The notes beneath the pieces are model-generated. The model did not search any database. It was given only the letters and a program-made list of their open reading frames with translations, and had not been told where the DNA came from. Shown here in pieces: positions 9,694 to 18,950 of a stretch of 64,000 nt of DNA. Source of the DNA: an uncultured Mobiluncus sp. (lineage in GTDB: Bacteria > Actinomycetota > Actinomycetes > Actinomycetales > Actinomycetaceae); contig NZ_CALUCZ010000009.1 in the NCBI RefSeq assembly GCF_943914685.1, positions 22,146 to 86,145 on the forward strand. Reading direction: 5' to 3'. Numbering within the stretch: position 1 is the stretch's first letter; every line of letters begins with the position of its first letter. The position numbers were made by a program, and so were the translations under genes.

Positions 9694-9740
9694 GCACGCT
9701 GTTCACCACCAGCGAACACCAGCACACCACCCGAACCGGG
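9691..9740. repeat. Imperfect direct repeat, copy A
   Basis: A 31-base block (9691-9721) differs at one base from copy B at 9862-9892. Both copies are followed by a CCCGAACCGGGA-like segment after a short variable spacer. The G tract abuts the left end of this copy. Confidence 0.6.
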
Positions 9741-9861
9741 AAAGCAGACTGCGACAGCACTGAGGCGAGTTACGGCTAAAACGGCACACCCGTGCCGTTT
9801 CTTAACGCCTCCACCCTCCCCCTTGGTGGCACACGCGGCTCCGCCACTGCCACCAAGCCCA

Positions 9862-9916
9862 CCCGCACACTGTTCACCACCAGCGAACACCACCAGCAAA
9901 CGCGACCCGAACCGGG
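9862..9916. repeat. Imperfect direct repeat, copy B
   Basis: Second copy of the block, 171 bases from copy A, with the same core GTTCACCACCAGCGAAC and the same downstream CCCGAACCGGGA. The rest of the 9694-10010 interval is non-coding, with no other feature recognised beyond the gdx promoter. Confidence 0.6.
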
Positions 9917-9974
9917 AGACGGGCGCGCCCGGAGACGAAACACCCACGCACAAACCTCTAGCGGCGGCGAAGTT

Positions 9975-10004
9975 TTGACTTTGCCTCGAGGTTCATGAAA
10001 AGCT
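9975..10004 (+). promoter_or_regulatory. Candidate promoter for gdx
   Basis: TTGACT at 9975-9980 is a good -35. An 18-nt spacer leads to AAAGCT, a poor -10. The predicted start of transcription falls close to the start of the riboswitch at about 10011. Confidence 0.4.
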
Positions 10005-10010
10005 CGTGTT

Positions 10011-10072
10011 ACCTCGGGGACGACCCTGCGGTTGTGTTTTCATCAGGGGACGACCCCAAAAAAGGAGGGTCA
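10011..10072 (+). ncRNA. Guanidine-II (mini-ykkC) riboswitch
   Basis: Two small hairpins carry the diagnostic ACGA tetraloop: GGGG-ACGA-CCCT at 10016-10027 and GGGG-ACGA-CCCC at 10046-10057. They are joined by an 18-nt linker and sit immediately upstream of an SMR exporter gene, the classical context of this riboswitch. The Shine-Dalgarno AAGGAGG begins 4 nt after the second stem. GACCCT of the first hairpin (10022-10027) is exactly complementary to AGGGTC (10066-10071), which overlaps the 3' part of the Shine-Dalgarno. This suggests that without guanidinium the ribosome site is paired, and that ligand-stabilised loop pairing frees it. Confidence 0.9.
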
Positions 10073-10073
10073 T

Positions 10074-10391
10074 ATGCCCTGGATAATACTGGTAGTTTCT
10101 GGAATGTTCGAGGCCGTGTGGGCCACAGCACTGTCCAAATCAGAAGGTTTCACCAAACTAATCCCCGTCCTGGTATTTCTTTTCGGGGCAGCCGTGTCAA
10201 TGGGTGGTCTGGCCTATGCGTTGAAAACTATCCCCGTTGGCACCGGCTATGCCGTGTGGGTCGGAATCGGCGCTGGCACCACTGCTATCTGGGCTTTCAC
10301 CACCGGTGCCGAGGTAGTTTCGATACTAAAAGTCCTGTTAATACTGGGGATAATAGCCTGTGTCATCGGCCTCAAGCTGGTCAGCGACTAG
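10074..10391 (+). CDS. gdx: Guanidinium exporter of the small multidrug resistance family (Gdx/SugE)
   Basis: 105 aa, four transmembrane helices, the usual SMR length. The first helix is PWIILVVSGMFEAVWATAL with the essential proton/substrate Glu at position 13. Helix 3 carries GTGYAVWVGIGAG, the Gdx-type signature, and the protein ends shortly after helix 4. Start is the ATG at 10074 with AAGGAGG 5 nt upstream; a longer in-frame opening at 10032 would run through the riboswitch and is not used. SMR-Gdx proteins work as antiparallel homodimers exchanging guanidinium for protons. Only one SMR gene is present here, so a homodimer is expected. Its riboswitch supports the substrate call. Confidence 0.93.
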   Translation: MPWIILVVSGMFEAVWATALSKSEGFTKLIPVLVFLFGAAVSMGGLAYALKTIPVGTGYAVWVGIGAGTTAIWAFTTGAEVVSILKVLLILGIIACVIGLKLVSD

Positions 10392-10426
10392 GCGCACTTG
10401 GACAATCCCCACGCAACCGCGTCTTT

Positions 10427-10458
10427 CTTGACACACGCGAAAAGTGGCACACGTCAAG
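10427..10458. terminator. Weak hairpin between gdx and sigA ends
   Basis: CTTGAC (10427-10432) and GTCAAG (10453-10458) form a 6-bp stem with a 20-nt loop between two converging genes. There is no U tract, so confidence is low. Confidence 0.25.
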
Positions 10459-10512
10459 GTAGCCAGCAATGAGGGGGTGCATCACCTCAACGTACTTTCC
10501 TGACCTGGGACT

Positions 10513-12387
<1,875 letters not shown>

Positions 12388-12434
12388 CGAGAACCTTTCG
12401 CATTGAGGGATTGTTTCAAAACGTACAAGGCACA

Positions 12435-12440
12435 ATTATA
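12435..12440 (-). promoter_or_regulatory. -10 element of sigA promoter
   Basis: A perfect TATAAT on the minus strand lies 47 nt upstream of the sigA GTG, giving a leader of about 40 nt. No matching -35 was identified. It shares the 97-bp intergenic region with the divergent idsA promoter. Confidence 0.5.
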
Positions 12441-12472
12441 ATTTCATACTAACAAAATTCCCTGTGACATGG

Positions 12473-12478
12473 TAAATT
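12473..12478 (+). promoter_or_regulatory. -10 element for leaderless idsA mRNA
   Basis: TAAATT, 6 nt upstream of the ATG at 12485; no Shine-Dalgarno. Confidence 0.5.
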
Positions 12479-12484
12479 TAGGTC

Positions 12485-13570
12485 ATGCTCGAGGAAATTT
12501 CCCTGATAGCTGACGTGCGCTCCGGTGTCGGCGCTCGCCTAGCTGAACCGTGGAAATATTGCACCAGCAAAGCCCTCACTACCACGCAGCTTGACGAGTT
12601 TTCCGCACCAACCATCGGATTACTCAACCGCGGCAAGCGTTTTCGGGCTATCGCTGCCTACATGGGTTGGATTAGCGCCGCTGGTCCTCTCAAATCGGAC
12701 GAGATTCCCGACCAACTTCTGGACTTGGGCGCCAGCCTCGAACTGTTCCAGGCTTCGGCCCTGGTTCATGACGACATCATCGATGAAGCGATGAAACGCC
12801 GTGGCCTGCCCTCAGCGCAAATCGCGTTTATGACTTCTCTGCTCTCGGGCGGACCTCGCTTCGGCGAGTTTGCGGCCATTCTCTGGGGCGATTTGCTCTA
12901 TGCGGCAGCAAACTCTTACTTTTCCCAGGCTATCAGCACGCTCTCTAATGAGAATTCCCAAAAGGCCTGCGATTTCTATGTCTCTATGCAAGCTGAGGTT
13001 GCTTACGGACAGTTCCTCGATCTTTCCGCTGAAACCCGCGAGATTTCGCCCAATCTGCCGCCGCGTAAAGACGCCGCTATGGAGATTATCAAGCACAAGA
13101 CCGCGCGTTACTCAGTGGTGATACCGCTGTTACTGGGGGCCGCCCTGCGGGGTGCCAGTGATTCCCTGATAGAACAGTTGGAGGGGTTCGCCACTCCCCT
13201 GGGCGTGGCTTACCAGCTGCGCGATGACGATCTGGGAATTTTTGGCGATCAAGAGCTGACCGGGAAACCGGCAGGCGATGATATTCGTTCCGGAAAACGC
13301 ACGGTGCAACTCGCTCTCGCCTGGGAGATGACTGACGACCCGGGACGCGACTACCTGATGCGCTACTGGGGGGCGCCGGACTTGACCCCGCCTATCATCG
13401 ACAATATTTGCGCCATCATCACCGGTTCTGGAGCGCGGCACGCTATTTCCGACCTAATGAATGAGCACCTGGAACAATCCCAGAAATACCTTGACGCCAT
13501 GCCGTGCGAAACGGAAGTGAAACGGCAACTCGCGGCTTTCGGATCCGCCCTGGTGAACCGCGCCAACTAG
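12485..13570 (+). CDS. idsA: Polyprenyl (geranylgeranyl-type) diphosphate synthase
   Basis: 361 aa trans-isoprenyl diphosphate synthase. The first aspartate-rich motif is VHDDIID at residues 94-100 and the second is RDDDLGIFGD at 246-255; KHKTA (about 203-207) and GKRFR (50-54) are the diphosphate-binding basic residues. It condenses isopentenyl diphosphate with an allylic diphosphate to make a chain for quinones or carotenoids; product length cannot be read with confidence. It heads a block (idsA, Rv2175c-like, pknL, aroG) also found in mycobacteria. Its TAG stop overlaps the stop of the converging gene in a shared CTAG. Confidence 0.85.
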   Translation: MLEEISLIADVRSGVGARLAEPWKYCTSKALTTTQLDEFSAPTIGLLNRGKRFRAIAAYMGWISAAGPLKSDEIPDQLLDLGASLELFQASALVHDDIIDEAMKRRGLPSAQIAFMTSLLSGGPRFGEFAAILWGDLLYAAANSYFSQAISTLSNENSQKACDFYVSMQAEVAYGQFLDLSAETREISPNLPPRKDAAMEIIKHKTARYSVVIPLLLGAALRGASDSLIEQLEGFATPLGVAYQLRDDDLGIFGDQELTGKPAGDDIRSGKRTVQLALAWEMTDDPGRDYLMRYWGAPDLTPPIIDNICAIITGSGARHAISDLMNEHLEQSQKYLDAMPCETEVKRQLAAFGSALVNRAN

Positions 13571-13938
13571 AGAGCCAAGGCACCGGCCACGCGGCGCACA
13601 GCTTTCTTGCGTCCCGCCCGTAAAGCATTCAACGGGGTGTCCCCCAAGCTTTCGTCCTCGCTCAACACCCAGTTCATCGCCTCGGCGTCGCTGAACCCGC
13701 CGTCGCGCAAAAGAATCAGGGTGCCGCGCAAGACCTCCAGTGGGCCGCGGTAATCCCCCTCAGACTCGCCAGCCACCAGGAAAACCTGGGGAATACGCAG
13801 CTTTCCGTCCTCTGGCGACGGCAGGGCCAGCAGGGATACATCTTTCAGCCAGGAGCGAATGACTTTCGCTTCCACGCCCAGATAAGCCGCCGCTTCATTG
13901 ATAGTTAGCCAGTTATATTCCTTCCAGATTTCACTCAC
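13567..13938 (-). CDS. Rv2175c-family winged-helix DNA-binding protein
   Basis: 123 aa. The N-terminal segment LTINEAAAYLGVEAKVIRSWLKD is a MerR-like/helix-turn-helix element, and the C-terminal half (RGTLILLRDGGFSDAEAMNWVLSEDESLGDTPLNALRAGRKKAVRRVA) matches the Rv2175c-type C-terminal domain in pattern. In Mycobacterium tuberculosis the homologue is a substrate of PknL encoded next to it, and the same adjacency is kept here with pknL divergently transcribed. The start is the GTG at 13938, leaderless by architecture (TAGTTT 6 nt upstream). The predicted N-terminus (SEIWKEYNW) lacks an obvious Thr near the start, so whether the kinase-substrate relation is conserved cannot be told from sequence. 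Confidence 0.8.
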   Translation of the reverse strand: MSEIWKEYNWLTINEAAAYLGVEAKVIRSWLKDVSLLALPSPEDGKLRIPQVFLVAGESEGDYRGPLEVLRGTLILLRDGGFSDAEAMNWVLSEDESLGDTPLNALRAGRKKAVRRVAGALAL

Positions 13939-13944
13939 AAGGCA

Positions 13945-13950
13945 AAACTA
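13945..13950 (-). promoter_or_regulatory. -10 element for leaderless Rv2175c-like mRNA
   Basis: TAGTTT on the minus strand, 6 nt from the GTG start. Confidence 0.45.
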
Positions 13951-14005
13951 ATGCAAAAAGCGGCGCGTCACGGGGAGGGACACAGAAATACCGGACAATT
14001 TAACC

Positions 14006-14011
14006 TAGACT
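14006..14011 (+). promoter_or_regulatory. -10 element for leaderless pknL mRNA
   Basis: TAGACT, 7 nt upstream of the GTG at 14019; no Shine-Dalgarno is present. Confidence 0.5.
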
Positions 14012-14018
14012 TTTGGGC

Positions 14019-16136
14019 GTGAGTGACGAAGAAAAGGAAAATTTTGACGGTACCGGAGCCACGACCGCGGTGCCGGCGCCGAAACCGACTTCCACGGGAC
14101 GTCACTCCAACGGCAATATGCCCGATTCTTTCCCGCCAGCCCAGCCCACCCCCGCAGCCCCTCAGGCTCCGCAGAATCCGCCGGATCGCCTGGTGGGACA
14201 GACTATTGACACCCGATATGTCATTGAAAAGCGTATTGCCCGCGGCGGCATGGCTACCGTGTACCGGGCGCGAGACACGCGCCTGGACCGCCCGGTCGCT
14301 TTGAAAATTATGTATCCACACCTGGCGGAGTCCGCGGACTTCGTGGCTCGGTTTCGCCGGGAGGCTCGGGCGGCGGCAAAGCTGACCCACCCCGGTGTGG
14401 TCGCGGTGTATGACCAAGGCAGCGCCCAAGGCTCCAGCTACCTGGTAATGGAACTGGTAAAGGGCCCTAACCTGCGCACTTACCTGCGTTCGCAAGGGTG
14501 CCTGCCGGTAGGCGAGGCTCTCAAAATCACCAAAGAAATCCTCCAAGCCCTGGCTGCCGCCCACCGCTCCGGGCTGATTCACCGCGATGTTAAGCCAGAA
14601 AACGTGCTGTTGCCGGAACCCGGCCAGGTAAAGGTCGCCGATTTTGGTTTGGCGCGCGCTGCCTCCGAAGTCACCGCTGCCACCACCGGCTCAATCCTGG
14701 GGACGGTAGCGTACCTGTCTCCCGAGACCGTCTCAGGGGCGGCCGCGGATTCCCGCGTGGACGTTTACGCGACCGGCATCATGCTTTTTGAGCTCTTGGC
14801 TGGAGTTCCCCCGTTCTCCGGCGATTCTCCAATCCAGATTGCTTACGCCCACGTGAACCAAGATGTTCCGCGCATCAAAGAAACCGAGCCTTGGGTGCCC
14901 CAGCCCGTCGACGACCTGATTGCGAAACTCACGACCCGCGACCCCGCTAAACGGCCTTTGAATGGTGATGCTGCCCTGGAACTGCTTAACCAAACTATCG
15001 CCGAGCTGGACCCTACCGAGATGGCACTGCGCGGGGACACTCCACCGGCACCCCACGCCGCCGATACAGACTCGGACCAGGAACTGACCCCGACTCTCAA
15101 CGAAGTTCCGTTGCCCGGTGCCCCCGGTTCTCCCTCGCATCACAAGTCCTGGTGGAAACGCCGCCGGGAACGTAAAGCCGGGTCCGCGCTGAGCCCCACT
15201 TCCTCCACCACGCCCGCCGGAGCGCCTGCTGACGGCGATACCAGCACCCCGCACAAGAAGCGGGGGCCCGTGATTGCGGCAATAATCGGCGCCATAGTCC
15301 TGTTGGCGGCTATTCTGACCTGGTTCTTTATGTGGGGACCGGGTTCGTTTAGGCCCATGGTGGACGTGGTCAATCAACAGTGGTCGGACGCCTCCAAGTC
15401 CCTCACCACTGCCGATGTGCCTTTTGAACGTGTGGACGTGTTTGACGACAACGTTCCTGCTGGTAACGTGGCTCGCACCAATCCGGCGCCCGGTAAACCG
15501 CTGGGTCGTTTCCAGACCGCGAAAATTTTTGTCTCCAAGGGCGTCGAGATGCTGACAATGCCCGATTTGACCGGGAAAACGCGAGAGGAAGCCCTGGAGC
15601 TGGTGAAAAAGGCTCGTTTCAATACCCCGCAAATCAGCGAGGACTTCCACGACACCGTTCCCCAAGGTCAGGTTTCTGCGCAAGATCCGGCTCCGAATGC
15701 CAGCGTAGCGCACAACACGATGGTAAAGATTACGGTTTCAAAGGGACGCCAGCCGGTATCGATGCCAGATTTGGTGGGTAAACCAATCCAAGAGGCCGAA
15801 AACGAGTTGACCCGGGTCGGTTTGCAACCCCAGGTCACGGAAGATTTCTCGGATAGTGTCCCCAAAGGCAAGGTCATCAACCAAAGCGTGGCTCCCAACA
15901 CCACGGTTCACCGGCTGGATCAGGTGGCTCTGGTGGTTTCTAAAGGCCCGGAAATGGTGGCGGTGCCAAATGTTTTCGGCAAAAACGAAAGCGATGCCCG
16001 CGCTGCCCTGGAATCCGCCGGGTTTACGGTGAACGTGAAACGGACCTTCGGGGATTCCAAGCGGGTCTTGAACTCCAACCCTAGTGCCGGTACCCAAGCT
16101 AAAGTCGGCTCCACGGTGACGATTACCCTGTTCTAA
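14019..16136 (+). CDS. pknL: Transmembrane Ser/Thr protein kinase with four PASTA domains (PknL-like)
   Basis: About 705 aa. A disordered Pro-rich head (1-58) precedes a Hanks-type kinase domain (about 65-330): glycine loop IARGGMATVY, catalytic Lys96 in VALKIM, Glu115, HRDVKPENV (Asp190) and DFG (Asp208). A Ser/Thr/Pro-rich juxtamembrane region with a basic WWKRRRERK cluster leads to one membrane helix (about 417-438). Four PASTA repeats follow outside the cell, with VPQGQVSAQDPAPN, VPKGKVINQSVAPN and related motifs. PASTA kinases sense peptidoglycan fragments or lipid II and tune wall synthesis and division. Position between the Rv2175c-like gene and aroG identifies it with mycobacterial PknL, though M. 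tuberculosis PknL lacks PASTA repeats while corynebacterial PknL has them. Confidence 0.9.
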   Translation: MSDEEKENFDGTGATTAVPAPKPTSTGRHSNGNMPDSFPPAQPTPAAPQAPQNPPDRLVGQTIDTRYVIEKRIARGGMATVYRARDTRLDRPVALKIMYPHLAESADFVARFRREARAAAKLTHPGVVAVYDQGSAQGSSYLVMELVKGPNLRTYLRSQGCLPVGEALKITKEILQALAAAHRSGLIHRDVKPENVLLPEPGQVKVADFGLARAASEVTAATTGSILGTVAYLSPETVSGAAADSRVDVYATGIMLFELLAGVPPFSGDSPIQIAYAHVNQDVPRIKETEPWVPQPVDDLIAKLTTRDPAKRPLNGDAALELLNQTIAELDPTEMALRGDTPPAPHAADTDSDQELTPTLNEVPLPGAPGSPSHHKSWWKRRRERKAGSALSPTSSTTPAGAPADGDTSTPHKKRGPVIAAIIGAIVLLAAILTWFFMWGPGSFRPMVDVVNQQWSDASKSLTTADVPFERVDVFDDNVPAGNVARTNPAPGKPLGRFQTAKIFVSKGVEMLTMPDLTGKTREEALELVKKARFNTPQISEDFHDTVPQGQVSAQDPAPNASVAHNTMVKITVSKGRQPVSMPDLVGKPIQEAENELTRVGLQPQVTEDFSDSVPKGKVINQSVAPNTTVHRLDQVALVVSKGPEMVAVPNVFGKNESDARAALESAGFTVNVKRTFGDSKRVLNSNPSAGTQAKVGSTVTITLF

Positions 16137-16156
16137 GCACACTCGAGCCCGGTGAA

Positions 16157-16173
16157 CCGGGGTCTGCCCCCGG
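16157..16173. terminator. Weak hairpin between pknL and aroG ends
   Basis: CCGGGG (16157-16162) and CCCCGG (16168-16173) with a 5-nt loop lie in the interval between the two converging stops. A competing small stem (CCCGG/CCGGG) overlaps it. Confidence 0.3.
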
Positions 16174-16217
16174 AAAACGACTGCTAGGTCAACGCCACGA
16201 CGCCCGACCGGCGCGGA

Positions 16218-17642
16218 TTAAAACCCCAGCGCCGGGAAGTTCTCTAAATCCGCCGGTTGGATTCCCGGTTTTGCCTGAGCCAGCATTTGCGCCACCAAGA
16301 AAGCCAGTTCCAGGGCCTGTTGGTGGTTCAGACGGGGATCGACCAAAGTTTCGTAACGGTTGGCAAGGGCGGATTCGTCGATAGTTTCCGTACCGCCAAC
16401 AATTTCGGTCACGTCCTCGCCCGTCAGTTCCACGTGAATGCCCCCGGGAACCGTCCCCACGGCCTCGTGCGCGGCAAAAAATCCCCGCACCTCGTCCAGA
16501 ATCGTCTCAAAGTGACGAGTTTTGTAGCCCGAACCGGTCTTTACCGTGTTGCCGTGCATCGGATCGCACATCCACACCAGAGGAGTGCCGGTGTCTTTGC
16601 CGGCCTGCAACAGGGGGGGAAGTTTTTCCCGGATATTGCTGGCTCCCATCCGGGTGATGAAAGTCAACCGTCCCGCCAACCCCTCCGGGTTCAACCGTTC
16701 CACAAGCCCTTTCACGTCATCAGGAGTCGAATTCGGCCCCAGCTTGACCCCCAGCGGATTTTTCACCTGAGAGAGCAGAGCCACGTGCGCTCCGTCCACC
16801 TGGCGGGTGCGTTCCCCAATCCACAAGAAGTGCGCGGAAGTGTCGTACAAATCCCCGCTGATGGAATCCACGCGGGTCAGGGCGCTTTCGTATTCTAGGA
16901 GGAGCGCTTCATGCGCGGCATAAAAATCGGTGGTTCGCAGCGCGTCCGAGGGAACCCCGGTAGCTTTCATAAACTGCATGGCGGCGTCAATCGCGGTAGC
17001 CAGGTCATCAAATTTCGAGTAAGCCCGGTTGCGCATGAAACCTTTGTTCCACTCGTGGACTCGGCGCATATCCGCGTAACCGCCCTGGGTAAAAGCCCGA
17101 ATCAGGTTCAGAGTGGCGGCGGAATACTGGTAGCAGGACATGAGCCGGCGCGGGTCGGGAGTGCGCGAGTCCGCGTTGAATTCATGTCCGTTTACCGCGT
17201 CGCCTCGGTAGGATTCCAAAGTCACCCCGTCGCGGGTTTCTGTATCAGAAGAGCGGGGTTTGGCGTATTGGCCTGCCATGCGGCCCATTTTGATGATGGG
17301 CAGTCCCCCGCCGTAAGCGAGAACGACTGCCATTTGTAGAATCGTCTGAATTTTTAGTTTCAGGTGGTCGGCAGTGGATTCCGCGAACGTTTCCGCGCAG
17401 TCCCCGCCGGTCAGCACGAAAGCCTCGCCGACGCAAGCTTGTGCCATCAGGTTTTGCAGTTCGTTGACCTCTCCGGCAAAAACCAGCGGCGGGCGCTGTT
17501 TCAAGGCAGCACAGACCTCGGTGACCTTGGCTGGGTCAGGATAGTGCGGCTGCTGGAAAGCAGCTGCGCTGCGCCAGACAGTTTCAAAATCCCGTAGTGT
17601 ATTCAAGACCATTTCCGCGTTCCCACTTCGTGTGTTTGCCAT
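16218..17642 (-). CDS. aroG: Class II 3-deoxy-D-arabino-heptulosonate 7-phosphate synthase
   Basis: 474 aa, the size of plant-like (type II) DAHP synthases such as M. tuberculosis AroG. Clear markers are LVFAGEVNELQ, FVLTGGDCAETF, KMGRMAGQYAKPRSSD, LLSQVKNPLGVKLGPNS, WMCDPMHGNTV with the metal-binding Cys/His, and GGIHVELTGEDVTEIVGG. It catalyses the first step of the shikimate pathway from phosphoenolpyruvate and erythrose 4-phosphate. The ATG at 17642 follows a GAGGG Shine-Dalgarno that is part of one arm of a perfect 12-bp inverted repeat, so translation may be structurally controlled. Confidence 0.93.
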   Translation of the reverse strand: MANTRSGNAEMVLNTLRDFETVWRSAAAFQQPHYPDPAKVTEVCAALKQRPPLVFAGEVNELQNLMAQACVGEAFVLTGGDCAETFAESTADHLKLKIQTILQMAVVLAYGGGLPIIKMGRMAGQYAKPRSSDTETRDGVTLESYRGDAVNGHEFNADSRTPDPRRLMSCYQYSAATLNLIRAFTQGGYADMRRVHEWNKGFMRNRAYSKFDDLATAIDAAMQFMKATGVPSDALRTTDFYAAHEALLLEYESALTRVDSISGDLYDTSAHFLWIGERTRQVDGAHVALLSQVKNPLGVKLGPNSTPDDVKGLVERLNPEGLAGRLTFITRMGASNIREKLPPLLQAGKDTGTPLVWMCDPMHGNTVKTGSGYKTRHFETILDEVRGFFAAHEAVGTVPGGIHVELTGEDVTEIVGGTETIDESALANRYETLVDPRLNHQQALELAFLVAQMLAQAKPGIQPADLENFPALGF

Positions 17643-17649
17643 TAAAAGC

Positions 17650-17692
17650 CCTCGCTCCGGGCAACTTTCCTATAGTTTAACCCGGAGCGAGG
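17650..17692 (-). promoter_or_regulatory. Inverted repeat enclosing a -10 element and burying the aroG ribosome site
   Basis: CCTCGCTCCGGG at 17650-17661 and CCCGGAGCGAGG at 17681-17692 are perfectly complementary with a 19-nt loop. On the minus strand the second arm contains GGAGCGAGG, the aroG Shine-Dalgarno, 6-7 nt before ATG. The loop contains TAAACT (17674-17679), a good -10. Read-through RNA from the upstream pfp gene would fold and hide the ribosome site (or terminate, GCTTTTA follows). RNA started from the loop promoter would lack the first arm and leave the site open. Confidence 0.55.
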
Positions 17693-17714
17693 CAGGTGAG
17701 AAAACCTGAAAAGC

Positions 17715-18914
17715 CTAGGCTTGGCCAATCTCCTGGAGCATCTGGCGGAACCACGGCAGGTTCACGTCGAACGGCTTGCCGCCCTTGATGCGCTGGAAAT
17801 CGATACAGCTCAAACGGTTACCATTTTCCTCATCGTGTCCAATGACCCCGGATTCTCCGGCGATAGCGCACTGCACGCCCAGGTCAACCATGCCCTTGAT
17901 GAGCTGCAAGTCAGCTTGATTGGACGGGGCGGAACGCGCGAAGTAGCCGGATTTTTGAACCAGGACTTTTTCGGCGTCTAGCGCCTTGGCAAAACGCTTG
18001 GCAAAGTATTGTCCCGGATTGATTTCGTCCAGACGCACGTGGCCGAACGCGTCACGATTGACGACCTGGTTCTGAGCCTCCATCTCGGCCACAATGTCCA
18101 TGACCCCGGCGCCCTCGGACAGGAAAATGTTGACGGTGTCGTTCTCGTCCATAATTTTCTTGAGGCGCTTGCCTTCGGACTCGATGTCCATGTGCATCTC
18201 CGGCACGTAGATACCGTTGATATCCCAGTGTTTACGGTCCAACCCCACCGACGGCACAAAGGTTTGCTGGTCCAGCCACTCGCGATACAGCTTTGCCGAG
18301 TACGCCGTCAACCAGCCGCAGTTGCGCCCCATTACCTCATGCACAATCAGCATTCGCGGGGATACGCGGGATTCAGAAATAATGTGCTGGGCAAATAGGG
18401 AAGTATTTTCCGCCGCCGTGTAGGCACCCAAAGATTGACGAATCGGCACCACGTCGTTGTCAATCGTCTTGGGCAAACCCACCACCGTAAGGTGATAGCT
18501 ATGTTCCTCGAGGTAAGCAGCCAAATCCGCGGCGGTCGTGTTCGTGTCGTCCCCGCCGATGGTGTGCAACACGTCAACACCATCTTTCACCAGCTGGTCG
18601 GCGGCAACTTTCAGGGCGTTCTCGCCTTCCTTGATGAGACCTCGTTTCACAAGGTCGGCGGTGTTCGTCAGCTTGACCCGGGAGTTACCGATGGGTGAAC
18701 CGCCATAGAGCTGCAAACGGGCGGCGTGAGCCCGGGCGTCATCATCAATCTGCAAATACTTGCCGGTGAGCAGACCGTGATAGCCGTGCTCATAAGCGAT
18801 GATTTCCACCTCCGGTTCCAACTCGGTGTACCGTTCAATCAACATGCCCACCGCGGTGGACAGGCACGGCGCAAAACCGCCGGCCGTCAACAGAGCTACT
18901 CGCTTCAGAGCCAT
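17715..18914 (-). CDS. pfp: Pyrophosphate-dependent 6-phosphofructokinase
   Basis: 399 aa phosphofructokinase. LLTAGGFAPCLSTAVG is the N-terminal phosphate loop; TIGGDDTNTTA carries Asp at the position that selects pyrophosphate over ATP; PKTIDNDV has the Lys typical of PPi-PFKs; EVMGRNCGW binds the sugar phosphate. It interconverts fructose 6-phosphate and fructose 1,6-bisphosphate reversibly with PPi as phosphoryl donor, in the cytoplasm. The ATG at 18914 has GAAAGG seven bases upstream. It lies directly upstream of aroG on the same strand, separated by the 12-bp inverted repeat, so carbon flow to PEP and to the shikimate pathway are adjacent. Confidence 0.88.
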   Translation of the reverse strand: MALKRVALLTAGGFAPCLSTAVGMLIERYTELEPEVEIIAYEHGYHGLLTGKYLQIDDDARAHAARLQLYGGSPIGNSRVKLTNTADLVKRGLIKEGENALKVAADQLVKDGVDVLHTIGGDDTNTTAADLAAYLEEHSYHLTVVGLPKTIDNDVVPIRQSLGAYTAAENTSLFAQHIISESRVSPRMLIVHEVMGRNCGWLTAYSAKLYREWLDQQTFVPSVGLDRKHWDINGIYVPEMHMDIESEGKRLKKIMDENDTVNIFLSEGAGVMDIVAEMEAQNQVVNRDAFGHVRLDEINPGQYFAKRFAKALDAEKVLVQKSGYFARSAPSNQADLQLIKGMVDLGVQCAIAGESGVIGHDEENGNRLSCIDFQRIKGGKPFDVNLPWFRQMLQEIGQA

Positions 18915-18950
18915 ATTTCTGCCTTTCTCGTTGTCCTATTGCTTAACATT

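Noticed and set aside
9639..9953. Open reading frame of about 100 codons running through the G tract on the minus strand
   Set aside because: It is low in complexity, made of Gly/Ala/Pro runs from the repeats and the homopolymer, and has no recognisable domain or start signal. It overlaps the promoter of the surface gene.
10032..10073. Upstream extension of the gdx reading frame
   Set aside because: It would translate the riboswitch. The ATG at 10074 follows a strong Shine-Dalgarno and gives the normal SMR length with Glu13 at the right place.
10427..10458. Inverted repeat CTTGAC/GTCAAG as a riboswitch or sRNA
   Set aside because: Only six pairs with a large loop and no T run; at most a weak terminator.
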